Of a stretch of 33,390 nt of DNA, positions 14,036 through 21,882 are shown one piece after another. Location: the IMG/VR virus record IMGVR_UViG_3300024258_001041, positions 1-33,390 of that record. One strand, given 5' to 3'. The notes beneath the pieces are model-generated. The model did not search any database. It was not told the DNA's origin and was given only the letters and a program-made list of their open reading frames with translations. Every line of letters begins with the position of its first letter. Position 1 is the first letter of the stretch. Position numbers and translations under genes: made by a program. This DNA comes from a virus.

Positions 14036-14602
14036 ATGGGAATCAAAGAATCATTCGAAGCCCTATTGGTATTAGAAGGGGTTTACTCAAACGACTCTGA
14101 CGACTTAGGAGGAGAAACTGTATATGGTATCTCACGTAACAATTGGAGTGGCTGGAGTGGCTGGAAACTAATCGATACAATCAAAGAAACAAACCCTTAT
14201 GATTATGTTAAAAAAATAGAAGAAGATGACACAGTTAAGATACATAGTCAAAAGTTCTATAAAGATAATTTTTGGGATAATATGCGTTTAGATGATATAG
14301 ATGATAAATTCCCAAAAGTAAAAAACAAACTATTTGAAGCAAGTGTTAATCTCGGTAGCATAGTTATTGTTAAGATGCTACAAAGCTCCTTAAACCTACT
14401 AAATAAGAACGATGACCTAGTCGTTGATGGATTGATTGGTAATATGACTATCAGTTCTTTAAACGCCTTTAGAGGGTCTTGGGAAGATAGCATTATAGAT
14501 TGTATTAGTGGTGAACAATACCTACGTTACAAATCTATAGTAGAGAACAATCCAAAAATGATTAAATACTTTAGAGGTTGGATTAAAAGAACAAGACACT
14601 AG
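14036..14602 (+). CDS. GH108 family lysozyme (endolysin)
   Basis: A 188-residue glycoside hydrolase family 108 muramidase. The catalytic Glu sits in L-E-G-V-Y at residue 14. The family's D-L-G-G-E-T-V-Y-G-I-S is at about 22-32. Y-K-D-N-F-W is at about 74-79 (typically Y-W), and the second half matches the peptidoglycan-binding domain with V-D-G-L-I-G-N-M-T near 125-132. No signal peptide is visible, so release would need a holin; the two-TM protein at 16067 is one possibility. It is driven by a T4-type late box, as expected for lysis. Confidence 0.85.
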   Translation: MGIKESFEALLVLEGVYSNDSDDLGGETVYGISRNNWSGWSGWKLIDTIKETNPYDYVKKIEEDDTVKIHSQKFYKDNFWDNMRLDDIDDKFPKVKNKLFEASVNLGSIVIVKMLQSSLNLLNKNDDLVVDGLIGNMTISSLNAFRGSWEDSIIDCISGEQYLRYKSIVENNPKMIKYFRGWIKRTRH

Positions 14603-14604
14603 AT

Positions 14605-14623
14605 GTTATAAGGTATATTTAAG
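14605..14623 (+). promoter_or_regulatory. Recurring promoter-like motif before the actin-like gene
   Basis: GTTATAAGGTATATTTAAG is a close match to the motif GTTTAAGGTATAATTAAG found exactly at 28579, 29111 and 31613. A TATAAT-like -10 is embedded. The remaining leader to 14674 contains a TTGTTGTACAATCAA inverted stretch that might be an operator or centromere-like site for the actin/adaptor pair, though no iterated repeat is obvious. Confidence 0.4.
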
Positions 14624-14674
14624 TTTAATTGTTGTACAATCAATTGGTTATAAACAATAACAATAAGGGAGAAC

Positions 14675-15565
14675 ATGATTAAACTTAAAATAGACCTAGG
14701 TTATAGTTCTAGTAAAATAGAATATGAAGACCGATTTATCAAGATACCAACAGCCGTTTCTTTTTATACAGACTTAGGTATCAATTATGGAGATGACAAC
14801 TCGTACGAGTTTGAAGGTGACCGATACATGGTCGGTGAACAAGCCATTTCCGAAGATGCTTTCTCTACTACAGATTACAAATTTATCCACAAATTTATCC
14901 CACTTATTATATACCACATATTAAACAAACTAAATGTTGTAGAAGATGATATGACAATTGAGCTAAGGACTGGACTTGCTATTGTAGATTGGGGAAATAA
15001 AGACGAAATAGCTAAGAGAATTTCTAAGATTGTAGTGAACAACAGAACTATCAATGTAAAGTCTGTGTTTACACCACAGGGTGGAGGCGTATACAAAGAT
15101 TGGTTAAGTAATAATCCTAAAGAAAACAAAATCTTTATTCTTGATATAGGATACAACACTATCAATGGTTTATACTTTGAAAATGGGAAAAATGTAAGAA
15201 ACAAAACAAAATCTTATCCGGGTCATGGTGTATCCACTATTGTAAAACCTTTTACGAATTACCTAGAAGCCACATATAAGATGCCATTCTCGGAACAAGA
15301 AAGTATTAAAATCTTTTTAGAAAATGATTTTAAAATGAGTGGAATTAGACAGGACAAAGTATTAGATAAGATTCAAGAGTTAAAAAAACAATTTGTGACT
15401 AAGCTTTTTAAGAGTATTCTAGTAGAAGACAAAAAAACAATGTCTATGTCGGACAAAGTAGTTATTGCCGGTGGTGGTGCTTACCTATTAGATACGGAGA
15501 AATTCCCGCATAATATTGTATTTGCACAGAAGCCTTATGAGTTTGCAAACGTGAGAGGATTTTAA
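14675..15565 (+). CDS. Actin-like ATPase, ParM-like
   Basis: A 296-residue actin-fold protein. Phosphate-1 loop I-D-L-G-Y-S-S-S-K is at residues 6-14. G-E-Q-A is near 53-56 and F-T-P-Q-G-G-G near 130. Phosphate-2 I-L-D-I-G-Y-N-T is near 152-159, and the adenosine motif V-I-A-G-G-G-A-Y-L-L near 263-272. It belongs with plasmid and phage ParM/Alp proteins that polymerise to move DNA. The following 96-residue gene begins on its stop codon (TAATG), the arrangement expected for a filament-forming ATPase with its DNA-binding adaptor. In a T4-type genome it would imply low-copy maintenance or active positioning of phage DNA. Confidence 0.78.
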   Translation: MIKLKIDLGYSSSKIEYEDRFIKIPTAVSFYTDLGINYGDDNSYEFEGDRYMVGEQAISEDAFSTTDYKFIHKFIPLIIYHILNKLNVVEDDMTIELRTGLAIVDWGNKDEIAKRISKIVVNNRTINVKSVFTPQGGGVYKDWLSNNPKENKIFILDIGYNTINGLYFENGKNVRNKTKSYPGHGVSTIVKPFTNYLEATYKMPFSEQESIKIFLENDFKMSGIRQDKVLDKIQELKKQFVTKLFKSILVEDKKTMSMSDKVVIAGGGAYLLDTEKFPHNIVFAQKPYEFANVRGF

Positions 15566-15855
15566 TGGAAACAAAAACAGCAAAAGTAGAACTAGATGCT
15601 ATTAGTATAGCTACCCTTGAAAAAGTACCTAGTTTACATAGACACGCGGTTATCAATATGGGTGTTCGTTTGATTGAGAAAACCCAATTTTTCAAAACCC
15701 TTTGTGGTATAGAAACCGAACAAATAGAAGAGGTACTAGATATCAATTTGGCTATTGGAGCGGTTAAACCAAAAGATAAACTTGATATACAAACAAAAAT
15801 AGACAATCGCTATGACAAACCTATTGAAGTCGAAGAAGCATGGGAAGGTTTTTGA
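15565..15855 (+). CDS. Putative ParR-like adaptor partner of the actin-like ATPase
   Basis: A 96-residue protein translationally coupled to the actin-like gene by a 1-base overlap. Residues 14-45 (P-S-L-H-R-H-A-V-I-N-M-G-V-R-L-I) look like a short strand and helix of a ribbon-helix-helix DNA-binding domain. The C-terminal half is acidic, as ParR tails that contact filaments can be. Identification rests on position, size and this helix, not on a recognised signature. Confidence 0.45.
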   Translation: METKTAKVELDAISIATLEKVPSLHRHAVINMGVRLIEKTQFFKTLCGIETEQIEEVLDINLAIGAVKPKDKLDIQTKIDNRYDKPIEVEEAWEGF

Positions 15856-15862
15856 CTAATGG

Positions 15863-16048
15863 ATGACAAAGTATTTTTCTCCTAACCATATTGCAAGAGC
15901 TTGTAAGATAGCTTACCTAGAACACAATAGTGACATTGCATGATTAAAAGGTGTTGGAGAAAAAGACTTGCATAGAATTATAAAGTACAATGACGCGTAT
16001 ATTGTATTTAAAAACATATATATATATATATATATAAAGCCAAGTTAA
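15863..16048 (+). pseudogene. Small ORF interrupted by an in-frame TGA
   Basis: Reading from ATG 15863 gives 26 good-looking codons ending H-N-S-D-I-A, then TGA at 15941, then the same frame continues L-K-G-V-G-E-K-D-L-H-R-I-I-K-Y-N before running into a TA microsatellite encoding Ile-Tyr repeats and a TAA at 16046. Trp fits the interrupted position, so TGG to TGA is the likely mutation. The product would be a short helical DNA-binding-like protein with a G-V-G-E helix-hairpin-helix-like turn. Nearby genes use TGG for Trp and TGA as stop, so recoding is unlikely. Confidence 0.45.
16016..16036. repeat. TA dinucleotide tract of 21 bases
   Basis: An uninterrupted alternating AT run just upstream of the ribosome site of the membrane-protein gene. 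Such tracts slip easily, and it falls in the tail of the TGA-interrupted ORF. It could also act as an easily melted promoter region for the gene at 16067. Confidence 0.8.
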
Positions 16049-16066
16049 AAAAGGAAATTAAGATAA

Positions 16067-16297
16067 ATGAATAAAATTATATCAACTATTTTTAAAAATG
16101 TCCAAAGTATTGGTGTAGTAGGGTTACTGTTATGGAGTTTATTTTGTGTAATATTGTATAATTCAATAGGTTATTTAATGATGTCTATTGAGAATTACAC
16201 GGGAATACCAAATGAACTTTATTGGTATGATTTAGTTATCATGTCTTCATCTATATTTATATTTGTATATGGGATTTATATATTAGAAAATAGATAA
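16067..16297 (+). CDS. Two-helix membrane protein, possible holin
   Basis: A 76-residue protein with two hydrophobic segments, about 17-41 and 53-72, separated by an acidic loop, with a basic amphipathic N-terminus. There is no recognised family. Size and topology would suit a small holin or a membrane-acting accessory protein. A spanin role is unlikely because there is no lipobox. AAAAAAGGAAATT precedes the ATG. Confidence 0.5.
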   Translation: MNKIISTIFKNVQSIGVVGLLLWSLFCVILYNSIGYLMMSIENYTGIPNELYWYDLVIMSSSIFIFVYGIYILENR

Positions 16298-16322
16298 CTA
16301 GATAATAACTATAAAAAGTGGT

Positions 16323-16345
16323 AAGTTGATTATATGTATCAACTT
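16323..16345 (+). terminator. Perfect 8-bp hairpin after the membrane protein gene
   Basis: AAGTTGAT (16323-16330) and ATCAACTT (16338-16345) pair perfectly around a 7-base loop, followed by TATTTAG. The T tail is poor, so this may be a weak terminator or a leader structure for the gene at 16452. Confidence 0.4.
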
Positions 16346-16451
16346 TATTTAGAAACGTCTTTATACTAATTTGTATAAGTTTACTAACGACTTTTGCAAT
16401 TTCATGTTCGGAGAGACCGGACTATCTTATTTTATAAAGGAATATATATAT

Positions 16452-16838
16452 ATGGAAAAAGATTTAAGATTATTAATTATGATATCCGCTATATTAAGAG
16501 GGGAAGAATCTATTATATCAGACAATAAAAAAATAGATTGTATTGTTGAAATGGTGAAAAATAAGAGTTTTCATTTGTTTAATATATACAAAAGACCTGC
16601 GATGAAAGTGTTTGATAGTACTAGTGAAATGATTATTAGTGACAAAGCGGTTATATATTCATCCGTTGCTATTAATATAATTTCACTGTATCAAGAACAC
16701 GTACAAAATAGAAAGTTTACATATATGAAATGGGACGATATTGTATCGGCACAAGACTTCTATGGTTATAAAGGCGCAGAACAACGTATCGCGGAAGAAC
16801 ACTTCGATAGAGTTTATAAAGGTTTAAGGAAGGTTTAA
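16452..16838 (+). CDS. Hypothetical protein, about 128 residues
   Basis: ATG 16452 is chosen because AAAGGA lies upstream and the 27 preceding in-frame codons (from TTG 16371) run through a hairpin. The protein is helical, with a central S-D-K-A-V-I-Y-S-S segment and an acidic/basic C-terminus ending G-L-R-K-V. No motif known. It lies among small accessory genes. Confidence 0.5.
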   Translation: MEKDLRLLIMISAILRGEESIISDNKKIDCIVEMVKNKSFHLFNIYKRPAMKVFDSTSEMIISDKAVIYSSVAINIISLYQEHVQNRKFTYMKWDDIVSAQDFYGYKGAEQRIAEEHFDRVYKGLRKV

Positions 16839-16886
16839 GTTTACAAACGGTAAACTATGATATATCACAAAGAGAAGGAAAATAAT

Positions 16887-17198
16887 ATGTTATTTAAAAA
16901 AAATGGAGTAGTTACTAAAGCTACAAAAACAACAATCGATGAGATGTTTGCTATTAAAGAAGAACAAAACAAGCTATCCGCTAGAATGAAAGTGTTATCC
17001 GATAGCCTTAAATTACAAATGGAAAGTGAAGGTGTCAAACGAGTTTCTGATGATTATGGTAATATCGGATATACTAATGCAACGATAAGAACAACAGTTA
17101 ATGTTGCTAAATTAAAAGAGGAAAATCTAAGTCTTTACAAAAAACTTATTAGTACATCTAAAGTAAGCTCTAAGCTCACAATAAAACTTACGAAATAA
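16887..17198 (+). CDS. Coiled-coil hypothetical protein
   Basis: 103 residues from ATG 16887, preferred over ATG 16857 because of the AGAAGGAAAATAAT ribosome site. Residues 20-55 form a coiled coil. The rest has a beta-hairpin (I-G-Y-T-N-A-T-I-R-T-T-V), then a helix containing V-A-K-L-K-E-E and K-V-S-S-K-L-T-I-K-L. This layout recalls phage proteins of the Gp157/nuclease-inhibitor type, but identity is not secure. Confidence 0.5.
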   Translation: MLFKKNGVVTKATKTTIDEMFAIKEEQNKLSARMKVLSDSLKLQMESEGVKRVSDDYGNIGYTNATIRTTVNVAKLKEENLSLYKKLISTSKVSSKLTIKLTK

Positions 17199-17199
17199 A

Positions 17200-17354
17200 A
17201 TGGATATGAAGAGACTAGAACTTATGATTCCTTTGGTAATTTAATAAGTGATAACGATTATACATACGAGTACAAAAAAGAGAATGGAAAGAATGGATTG
17301 ATTTTGCTTAAAAATGGTAAAGAAATTTTGAGCATTCCAGAGTTTAATGTATAA
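17200..17354 (+). pseudogene. Internally deleted YD-repeat gene remnant
   Basis: The segment begins with ATGGATATGAA, the exact start of the YD-repeat genes at 31651 and 33340. It then jumps to a C-terminal repeat and tail read in another frame: T-Y-D-S-F-G-N-L, then Y-E-Y-K-K-E-N-G and L-K-N-G-K-E-I-L-S-I-P. Its upstream bases ACTTACGAAATAAAA are shared with the copy at 28148. An internal deletion removed the N-terminal domain and most repeats and shifted the frame. The copy sits inside an otherwise unrelated region 11 kb from the main family. Confidence 0.65.
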
Positions 17355-17388
17355 TTAATAAAGTTATTGTTATAGTTAAGAACTAACT
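17351..17388 (+). promoter_or_regulatory. Promoter/leader module, copy 1
   Basis: TATAATTAA is followed by TTATTGTTATAGTTAAGAAC and TAACT. The same module, with a small AGTTAG-GAA-CTAACT type hairpin, follows the YD-repeat pseudogenes at 28579-28625 and 29111-29156. It lies upstream of the ORF at 17407 with a GAAGGAAG ribosome site. It is probably a -10 element plus a conserved 5' leader stem. Confidence 0.5.
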
Positions 17389-17406
17389 TGAAGAGAAGGA
17401 AGATAG

Positions 17407-17951
17407 ATGCACATCAAAACAATTGATTATTTTGGAGACACTTACAAGTTGTATAAATCGGAACATATAACAGAAGTACGTGACAATTCCAAAATACAAA
17501 GAGATTTCAATATTACAACAGAGCACTATATTGATATTTTCAAAAGTGCAATGTACAATGGGTTGACACAATTATAAGTTTTCATTCATTGTCATCTTCA
17601 ACAACAGAGGAAACATTCAAATCATACTTGTGTGTGAATTTAACATACCATAACAAATTAACATTTATAAGCTTTTTGTCTTATTCAGGTGATGATATAG
17701 GGTGGTCGAGTAACCACAATAGGATATTTTTAAGAGGATATACTAAACCTTTATTAACAACCGAAGAAATCGGAGAAAAAGATAGGGAGAGAAATAGATT
17801 TAATGATGGTGATTTGTTATACGATAAACCAGATTTAAACAACATAAAACATTTTAGAAAACCTATAAAGAAAGTTATTAAGAAAAAAGGCATCACACAG
17901 AGAAAAACACTACAATATTACTTAGATATGGATGATTCAGAGTTTGAATAA
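17407..17951 (+). pseudogene. Hypothetical gene in two frames (probable frameshift)
   Basis: ATG 17407 opens 56 codons ending Y-N-G-L-T-Q-L then TAA at 17575. The frame one base back continues from there as I-S-F-H-S-L-S-S-S-T-T-E-E and runs 120+ codons to 17951 with no good start of its own (only TTG 17589, no ribosome site). Joining them gives one protein of about 180 residues with a strand-rich centre and a Lys-rich C-terminus. The family is unknown. Either the gene is broken or the sequence has an indel near 17570. Confidence 0.5.
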
Positions 17952-17968
17952 ATATAAAAAGGTATAAA

Positions 17969-19126
17969 ATGCAAGAAAATAAAATAGATTTAGAAACATT
18001 TCAGTTAAAAGAGTCTGCTTTAGTGGACACTATGAAAAATAGTAACCACCATTATGATAAGGATAATATAAACCCTTATCACCAAGAAGGGGATGTGTGG
18101 ACTCATACGGCTATGGTATATCATACGTTTTTGTTATATAGTAGAGATGAACCTTTAAAATATAATCATTTGGTAGGCGTGGCTTGTATATTACATGATA
18201 TAGGAAAACCTAAATCAAGAAGCGTAGACCATGATAAGAAAATAGTTAGTTTTAGGAATCATGATAGTATTAGTGCGTTAATGGTTCCTAGTGTAATGCG
18301 CAAATTTGATTATACAGAAGAAGAAATTAGAAGAGTTGTTAAGCTTGTGTCCATGCATGGTAGATTCTTTGAAATGTTCAATAAAGATAAAGCAGAAGTA
18401 AACACAAAAAAGTTTATGTTAGAGTTCTCTAAAGAAAAAGATATTAATGAATTAAAAGATTTGGTCGCATTAGTACGTTGTGATACCATGGGTAGGGTAT
18501 GTACGGACGACAAGTTCATATTCAATGATAAGTTCGATAAAGTCGCTGATGTGTTTATTAATGGTGCTGTTGATGGTGCTGTTGATGAAACAAATACCAC
18601 AAAAGAAGTAGTATTAATGGTTGGTCTTCCTGCGAGTGACAAATCAACAATAATCAAAAACAAATACAAAGGGTATCATGTTATATCTAGAGACAAAACA
18701 CTTGTAGAGGTAGCAGGCCTCCATGGTTTTGTACACGAAGAGTATAGTGAAATATTCCATTTTATCACCAATAATGATTTACAAAAAGAAGTAGATGAGC
18801 GTTTGAAACATGAACTCTTAGGAGTTGATAATTTCCAAAAAGTGGTGATTGTTATGAATCTTTTATCTACTAAATCAAGAAGAAGAAAACTTCAATATTT
18901 TGGTAAGGAATGGAAGAAAACTTGCCATATGGTACTACCTGGTATTGAAAAATGCTTGGCGAGAAACACAATAAGAAAAGGAAATATGTTATCTTCTAGT
19001 GTGATAACTGGCATGACTACCAATTTTAAATACCCTTTGTACAATGAAGGGTTCTCCGATATTATTTTTGACTTAAACTTAGATAAAGGTTCTTTTGGTA
19101 CAATAGAGGAAAAGGAAGTTTTATGA
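17969..19126 (+). CDS. HD-Pnk-like RNA/DNA end-healing enzyme with altered P-loop
   Basis: 385 residues in the order of bacterial HD-Pnk. The N-terminal HD phosphoesterase carries H46, H76-D77 and H98, all present. The C-terminal polynucleotide-kinase-like P-loop domain begins about residue 213. The Walker A reads G-L-P-A-S-D-K-S-T at 219-227: Asp224 (GAC 18638-18640) replaces the Gly that normally precedes Lys. The downstream segment V-I-V-M-N-L-L-S lacks the Asp usually seen before Thr-Asn. The HD half may still remove 2',3'-phosphates, while kinase activity is doubtful. In T4, PNK and RNA ligase repair tRNA cut by host anticodon nuclease. It overlaps a zinc-ribbon gene by ATGA. Confidence 0.75.
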   Translation: MQENKIDLETFQLKESALVDTMKNSNHHYDKDNINPYHQEGDVWTHTAMVYHTFLLYSRDEPLKYNHLVGVACILHDIGKPKSRSVDHDKKIVSFRNHDSISALMVPSVMRKFDYTEEEIRRVVKLVSMHGRFFEMFNKDKAEVNTKKFMLEFSKEKDINELKDLVALVRCDTMGRVCTDDKFIFNDKFDKVADVFINGAVDGAVDETNTTKEVVLMVGLPASDKSTIIKNKYKGYHVISRDKTLVEVAGLHGFVHEEYSEIFHFITNNDLQKEVDERLKHELLGVDNFQKVVIVMNLLSTKSRRRKLQYFGKEWKKTCHMVLPGIEKCLARNTIRKGNMLSSSVITGMTTNFKYPLYNEGFSDIIFDLNLDKGSFGTIEEKEVL

Positions 19127-19299
19127 CGTTTGATGTTAAATGTACAAATAAAGAATGCGACAAAGTTGATAAAGTGTTTGAGGTAAATATCCCACATTCT
19201 AAGTTAGAAGAACAAATATGCCCTTCTTGTTTAGAGAAGGTGACTAGATGTTGGAACTCAATAGGTATCAAAACACACAATGATGGCTACAAAGCTTAA
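19123..19299 (+). CDS. Small zinc-ribbon protein
   Basis: 58 residues starting in an ATGA overlap with the HD-Pnk gene. Cys pairs at K-C-T-N-K-E-C (7 and 12) and C-P-S-C (about 37-40) would bind one zinc, like FmdB-type or phage zinc ribbons. The remainder is basic and short. It is probably a nucleic-acid or protein adaptor. Confidence 0.6.
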   Translation: MTFDVKCTNKECDKVDKVFEVNIPHSKLEEQICPSCLEKVTRCWNSIGIKTHNDGYKA

Positions 19300-19332
19300 C
19301 AATATAAATTAATTATTTAACGAAAGGTTACA

Positions 19333-19743
19333 ATGAATACAGAATCACATAAAAATATAGTAGATTTGAGGGAACTTTCCCCGATTAATATAGACGAATA
19401 TAGCAAAGCGAACCACTTAAGTGTAGAAGAGACCGATATTATTAAGTTTGTGTTAGAAAAAGATGACTGTTACTACCATAGTGCTTGTGAACAAATACAA
19501 TCGTTGATAGAAGTCTTCAAATCAAACACAGGCGATAACACCCTTGAAAAAGGAATTAACCCTATACATTACAACAATAAGGAGATTCAACCTATACAAT
19601 TTATTGTTAGTAACTCTCTAAATTTTAATGAAGGTAACATCGTGAAATATATAACAAGATACAAAGATAAAAATGGTGTAGGTGATTTGGAAAAAGTACA
19701 AGTATATATTGATTTTCTAGCACAAGAACGAGGCATTTTGTAG
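19333..19743 (+). CDS. DUF3310 family phage protein
   Basis: 136 residues. The C-terminal 60 match the DUF3310 signature: I-N-P-I-H-Y near 76-81, K-E-I-Q-P-I-Q-F-I, N-F-N-E-G-N-I-V-K-Y-I-T-R-Y-K-D-K-N-G at about 98-116, then D-L-E-K. The family is common next to phage replication genes, with no settled biochemical role that I know. It ends on the GTG of the next gene. Confidence 0.8.
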   Translation: MNTESHKNIVDLRELSPINIDEYSKANHLSVEETDIIKFVLEKDDCYYHSACEQIQSLIEVFKSNTGDNTLEKGINPIHYNNKEIQPIQFIVSNSLNFNEGNIVKYITRYKDKNGVGDLEKVQVYIDFLAQERGIL

Positions 19744-20216
19744 TGGGTGAAAGTCTTAGCTCATTTTTTGATGATGAAGCACCTAAACCTACAAAACAAG
19801 AAGTAGCAAAAGAAAAAGCTAAGGTCAATAAGAGAACCCCTTGGCAGATAATGACTACTTCTGTGAATAAGAAGTTTATACCTACAGATGATGAAATAAA
19901 AACTGTACCTAGCTTTATGTTCACCAAATGGTTGTCTAATGATGTGTTTGGTGCACTTGTTGCGAATGTTATCAATGTATACTCACATATACCTATAGGT
20001 TCACAATATCGCCTAGTTAGCGCACTTACAAAGGGAAAAGTGAAGTATATTCAGTACACTAAACCAGAAGTAACATTTAGTGAAGAGGATATTTCTCTAA
20101 TACAGACACATTATAAGTGTAATCGTTTACAATCAATAGACTACCTAGAAATGTTGAAGACACATCAATTAGAGAAGATAAAGAAACATTATCAATACGG
20201 AGGTTCTACCAAATGA
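19743..20216 (+). CDS. 62: Probable clamp-loader small subunit, gp62-like
   Basis: 157 residues beginning at GTG on the previous stop. After a Lys/Glu-rich start, the segment S-F-M-F-T-K-W-L-S-N-D then A-N-V-I-N-V-Y-S-H-I-P-I-G-S-Q-Y matches the pattern I associate with T4 gp62-type proteins (F-x-x-N-x-x-L-S ... N ... I-P ... Y). A terminal helix has Y-K-C-N-R-L-Q-S-I-D-Y-L. gp62 with gp44 loads the sliding clamp. No gp44 is in the window. The operon position just before helicase and polymerase supports the call. Confidence 0.6.
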   Translation: MGESLSSFFDDEAPKPTKQEVAKEKAKVNKRTPWQIMTTSVNKKFIPTDDEIKTVPSFMFTKWLSNDVFGALVANVINVYSHIPIGSQYRLVSALTKGKVKYIQYTKPEVTFSEEDISLIQTHYKCNRLQSIDYLEMLKTHQLEKIKKHYQYGGSTK

Positions 20217-21187
20217 ATACTATACATATTTCCCATTGGGATTTAGATGGTTTTGGTTGCCAAATGGTCATTGGTAATTACTTATATGATACATATAAAA
20301 ATTTTTATCATAACAAAATTAATTGTGGTTATAGTAAAATTTATTTGAAATTACAAGAACTTGATGATATTCTATCTACTACAAATGTTGATGTCGTTTA
20401 TATTACAGATTTGTTATTCGAAACTAACGACTTCAACAAATTGATAATGATTATAAACCATTACATTGATGTTGACTTTGTATTCATAGACCACCATGAA
20501 TACCATGACGAAAGACTAGAAGGGTTACAATCACTCAAAGTTGCACGATGTTTAGTTTTACATAATGAGAAGATGTCGGCTACTAAAATATGTTTAAAAT
20601 ATGTGACTAAAAAATTATCATATAATGCACTTGAATCTACTCATACATTTGTAGATAGAATTGATGCTTACGATATACATCTTATAGATACACATCATTA
20701 TAAAATGGGGTTTGTTTATAATTCTCTTTTTTGGGAATATGGTCTATATAAATTCAACCAAAAATACTTCTTTAATCATGAACTAGAACAAAATGATAGA
20801 AATGTGTATAAAAAGATAGTAAAAAATAAAAATGATTACTATAAAGATAAAGAAAAAAAAGCACATATAATGAAGTCCAAAAATAAAGAGATAGTTATTG
20901 GTTATGTTGATGATTTCATTTCGTTTTTCTCACAAGAATATGCAGACTATAGTATTCACATCATTATAACAAATCATCAAAAACTTTCATTCCGTGTAAT
21001 GATGCATTACGATGATGAACAATGTAAAAGTATAAAACATACAATAATGCAAGAAGTTGAACCATTTTGTGATAGCAATGGTGGTCATTTAAGAGCATAC
21101 GGTGCAAATTTAAAAGAAGGGGTGGATACTATGTCTTTAGTAGAGACAATAGTAGAGACAATAGGTGATTTAATTGACACTTACTAA
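20213..21187 (+). CDS. DHH-family phosphoesterase
   Basis: 324 residues. DHH motifs are D-L-D-G at about 9-12, I-T-D-L near 64-67, I-D-H-H-E near 90-94 (the DHH signature), D-R-I-D-A-Y-D near 143-149, and a C-terminal DHHA1-type G-G-H-L-R-A-Y-G near 287-294. This is the RecJ/NrnA superfamily: manganese-dependent 5' exonuclease on DNA or short RNA, or cyclic dinucleotide phosphodiesterase. The location between clamp loader and helicase suggests a replication or recombination exonuclease. It starts in ATGA overlap and its end overlaps the helicase start by 14 bases. Confidence 0.8.
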   Translation: MNTIHISHWDLDGFGCQMVIGNYLYDTYKNFYHNKINCGYSKIYLKLQELDDILSTTNVDVVYITDLLFETNDFNKLIMIINHYIDVDFVFIDHHEYHDERLEGLQSLKVARCLVLHNEKMSATKICLKYVTKKLSYNALESTHTFVDRIDAYDIHLIDTHHYKMGFVYNSLFWEYGLYKFNQKYFFNHELEQNDRNVYKKIVKNKNDYYKDKEKKAHIMKSKNKEIVIGYVDDFISFFSQEYADYSIHIIITNHQKLSFRVMMHYDDEQCKSIKHTIMQEVEPFCDSNGGHLRAYGANLKEGVDTMSLVETIVETIGDLIDTY

Positions 21188-21869
21188 CGAAATATTAGAA
21201 ACGAGTATACTACAAAGTATCATAACTAACGAAGACTATTTTGGTAATGTATTTGATGTACTAGATACTACACACTTTAGTACAGCAGAAAATGTATTAA
21301 TATTTAAAGAAATTAAAGAACTTGTGGGTAAAACAGGCGAAAGACCTACGACAAAAGAAGTTGCTATGTCTATAAAAGGGAATAGAAAAATCCCCGAAAA
21401 GATTAAATCACAAGTTATATCAGGAGTTAAAAATCTTCACCTAGATTCTAAAATTAAAAATATTGATAACTTTATTGATATGACAGAAGGTTATATCAAA
21501 GATAAAGAAATTGAAATCGCTATACACAAAAGTCTTGATATTCTTGAAAGCAATGGAGATAGACTATCTATACAAAACCTTTTTGAAAAAGCACTCTCCA
21601 TCACTATCGATAATGATGTAGGCACTAACTACAATAAAGATTTTGATGATAGAATGGAAAAATATAGAGCTAGGGCTATGGGTATTACTACAGGATTAGC
21701 AAGTGCTGATGCTATCTCCGGTGGCTTTATTGACAAAACCTTAAGTGTGTATTGCGGAAGTGCTCATTCCGGTAAATCGATTTTTAAAGAAACAAAATTA
21801 AATCTATATGTTAATATAGATTTAAGCAAAAAGATATTAGAATACATGGAGAAGAAAAACAACACGTAG
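21174..21869 (+). CDS. 41: N-terminal half of gp41-like helicase fused to a 30-residue N-intein
   Basis: 231 residues from TTG 21174. Residues 1-201 match the first part of T4 gp41 (DnaB-like hexameric helicase): an N-terminal helical domain, linker, then S-V-Y-C-G-S-A-H-S-G-K, the Walker A up to its Lys201. From Ser202 (TCG 21777) the sequence leaves the helicase and reads S-I-F-K-E-T-K-L-N-L-Y-V, fitting intein block A: nucleophile at 1, acidic at 5, Thr at 6, alternating hydrophobics. It stops 30 residues after the junction. The rest of the intein and the helicase are encoded at 23269-24600. Without trans-splicing the P-loop is broken. Confidence 0.85.
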   Translation: MTLTNEILETSILQSIITNEDYFGNVFDVLDTTHFSTAENVLIFKEIKELVGKTGERPTTKEVAMSIKGNRKIPEKIKSQVISGVKNLHLDSKIKNIDNFIDMTEGYIKDKEIEIAIHKSLDILESNGDRLSIQNLFEKALSITIDNDVGTNYNKDFDDRMEKYRARAMGITTGLASADAISGGFIDKTLSVYCGSAHSGKSIFKETKLNLYVNIDLSKKILEYMEKKNNT

Positions 21870-21882
21870 AAAGGATGTTTTT

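Noticed and set aside
15941-15943. TGA recoded as Trp across the genome
   Set aside because: Other genes use TGG for Trp and end normally at TGA (for example 12183-12185 and 11698-11700), so a genome-wide code change is not supported.
16371-16451. Upstream extension of the 128-residue ORF from TTG 16371
   Set aside because: It would start just after a hairpin with no ribosome site; ATG 16452 has AAAGGA upstream.
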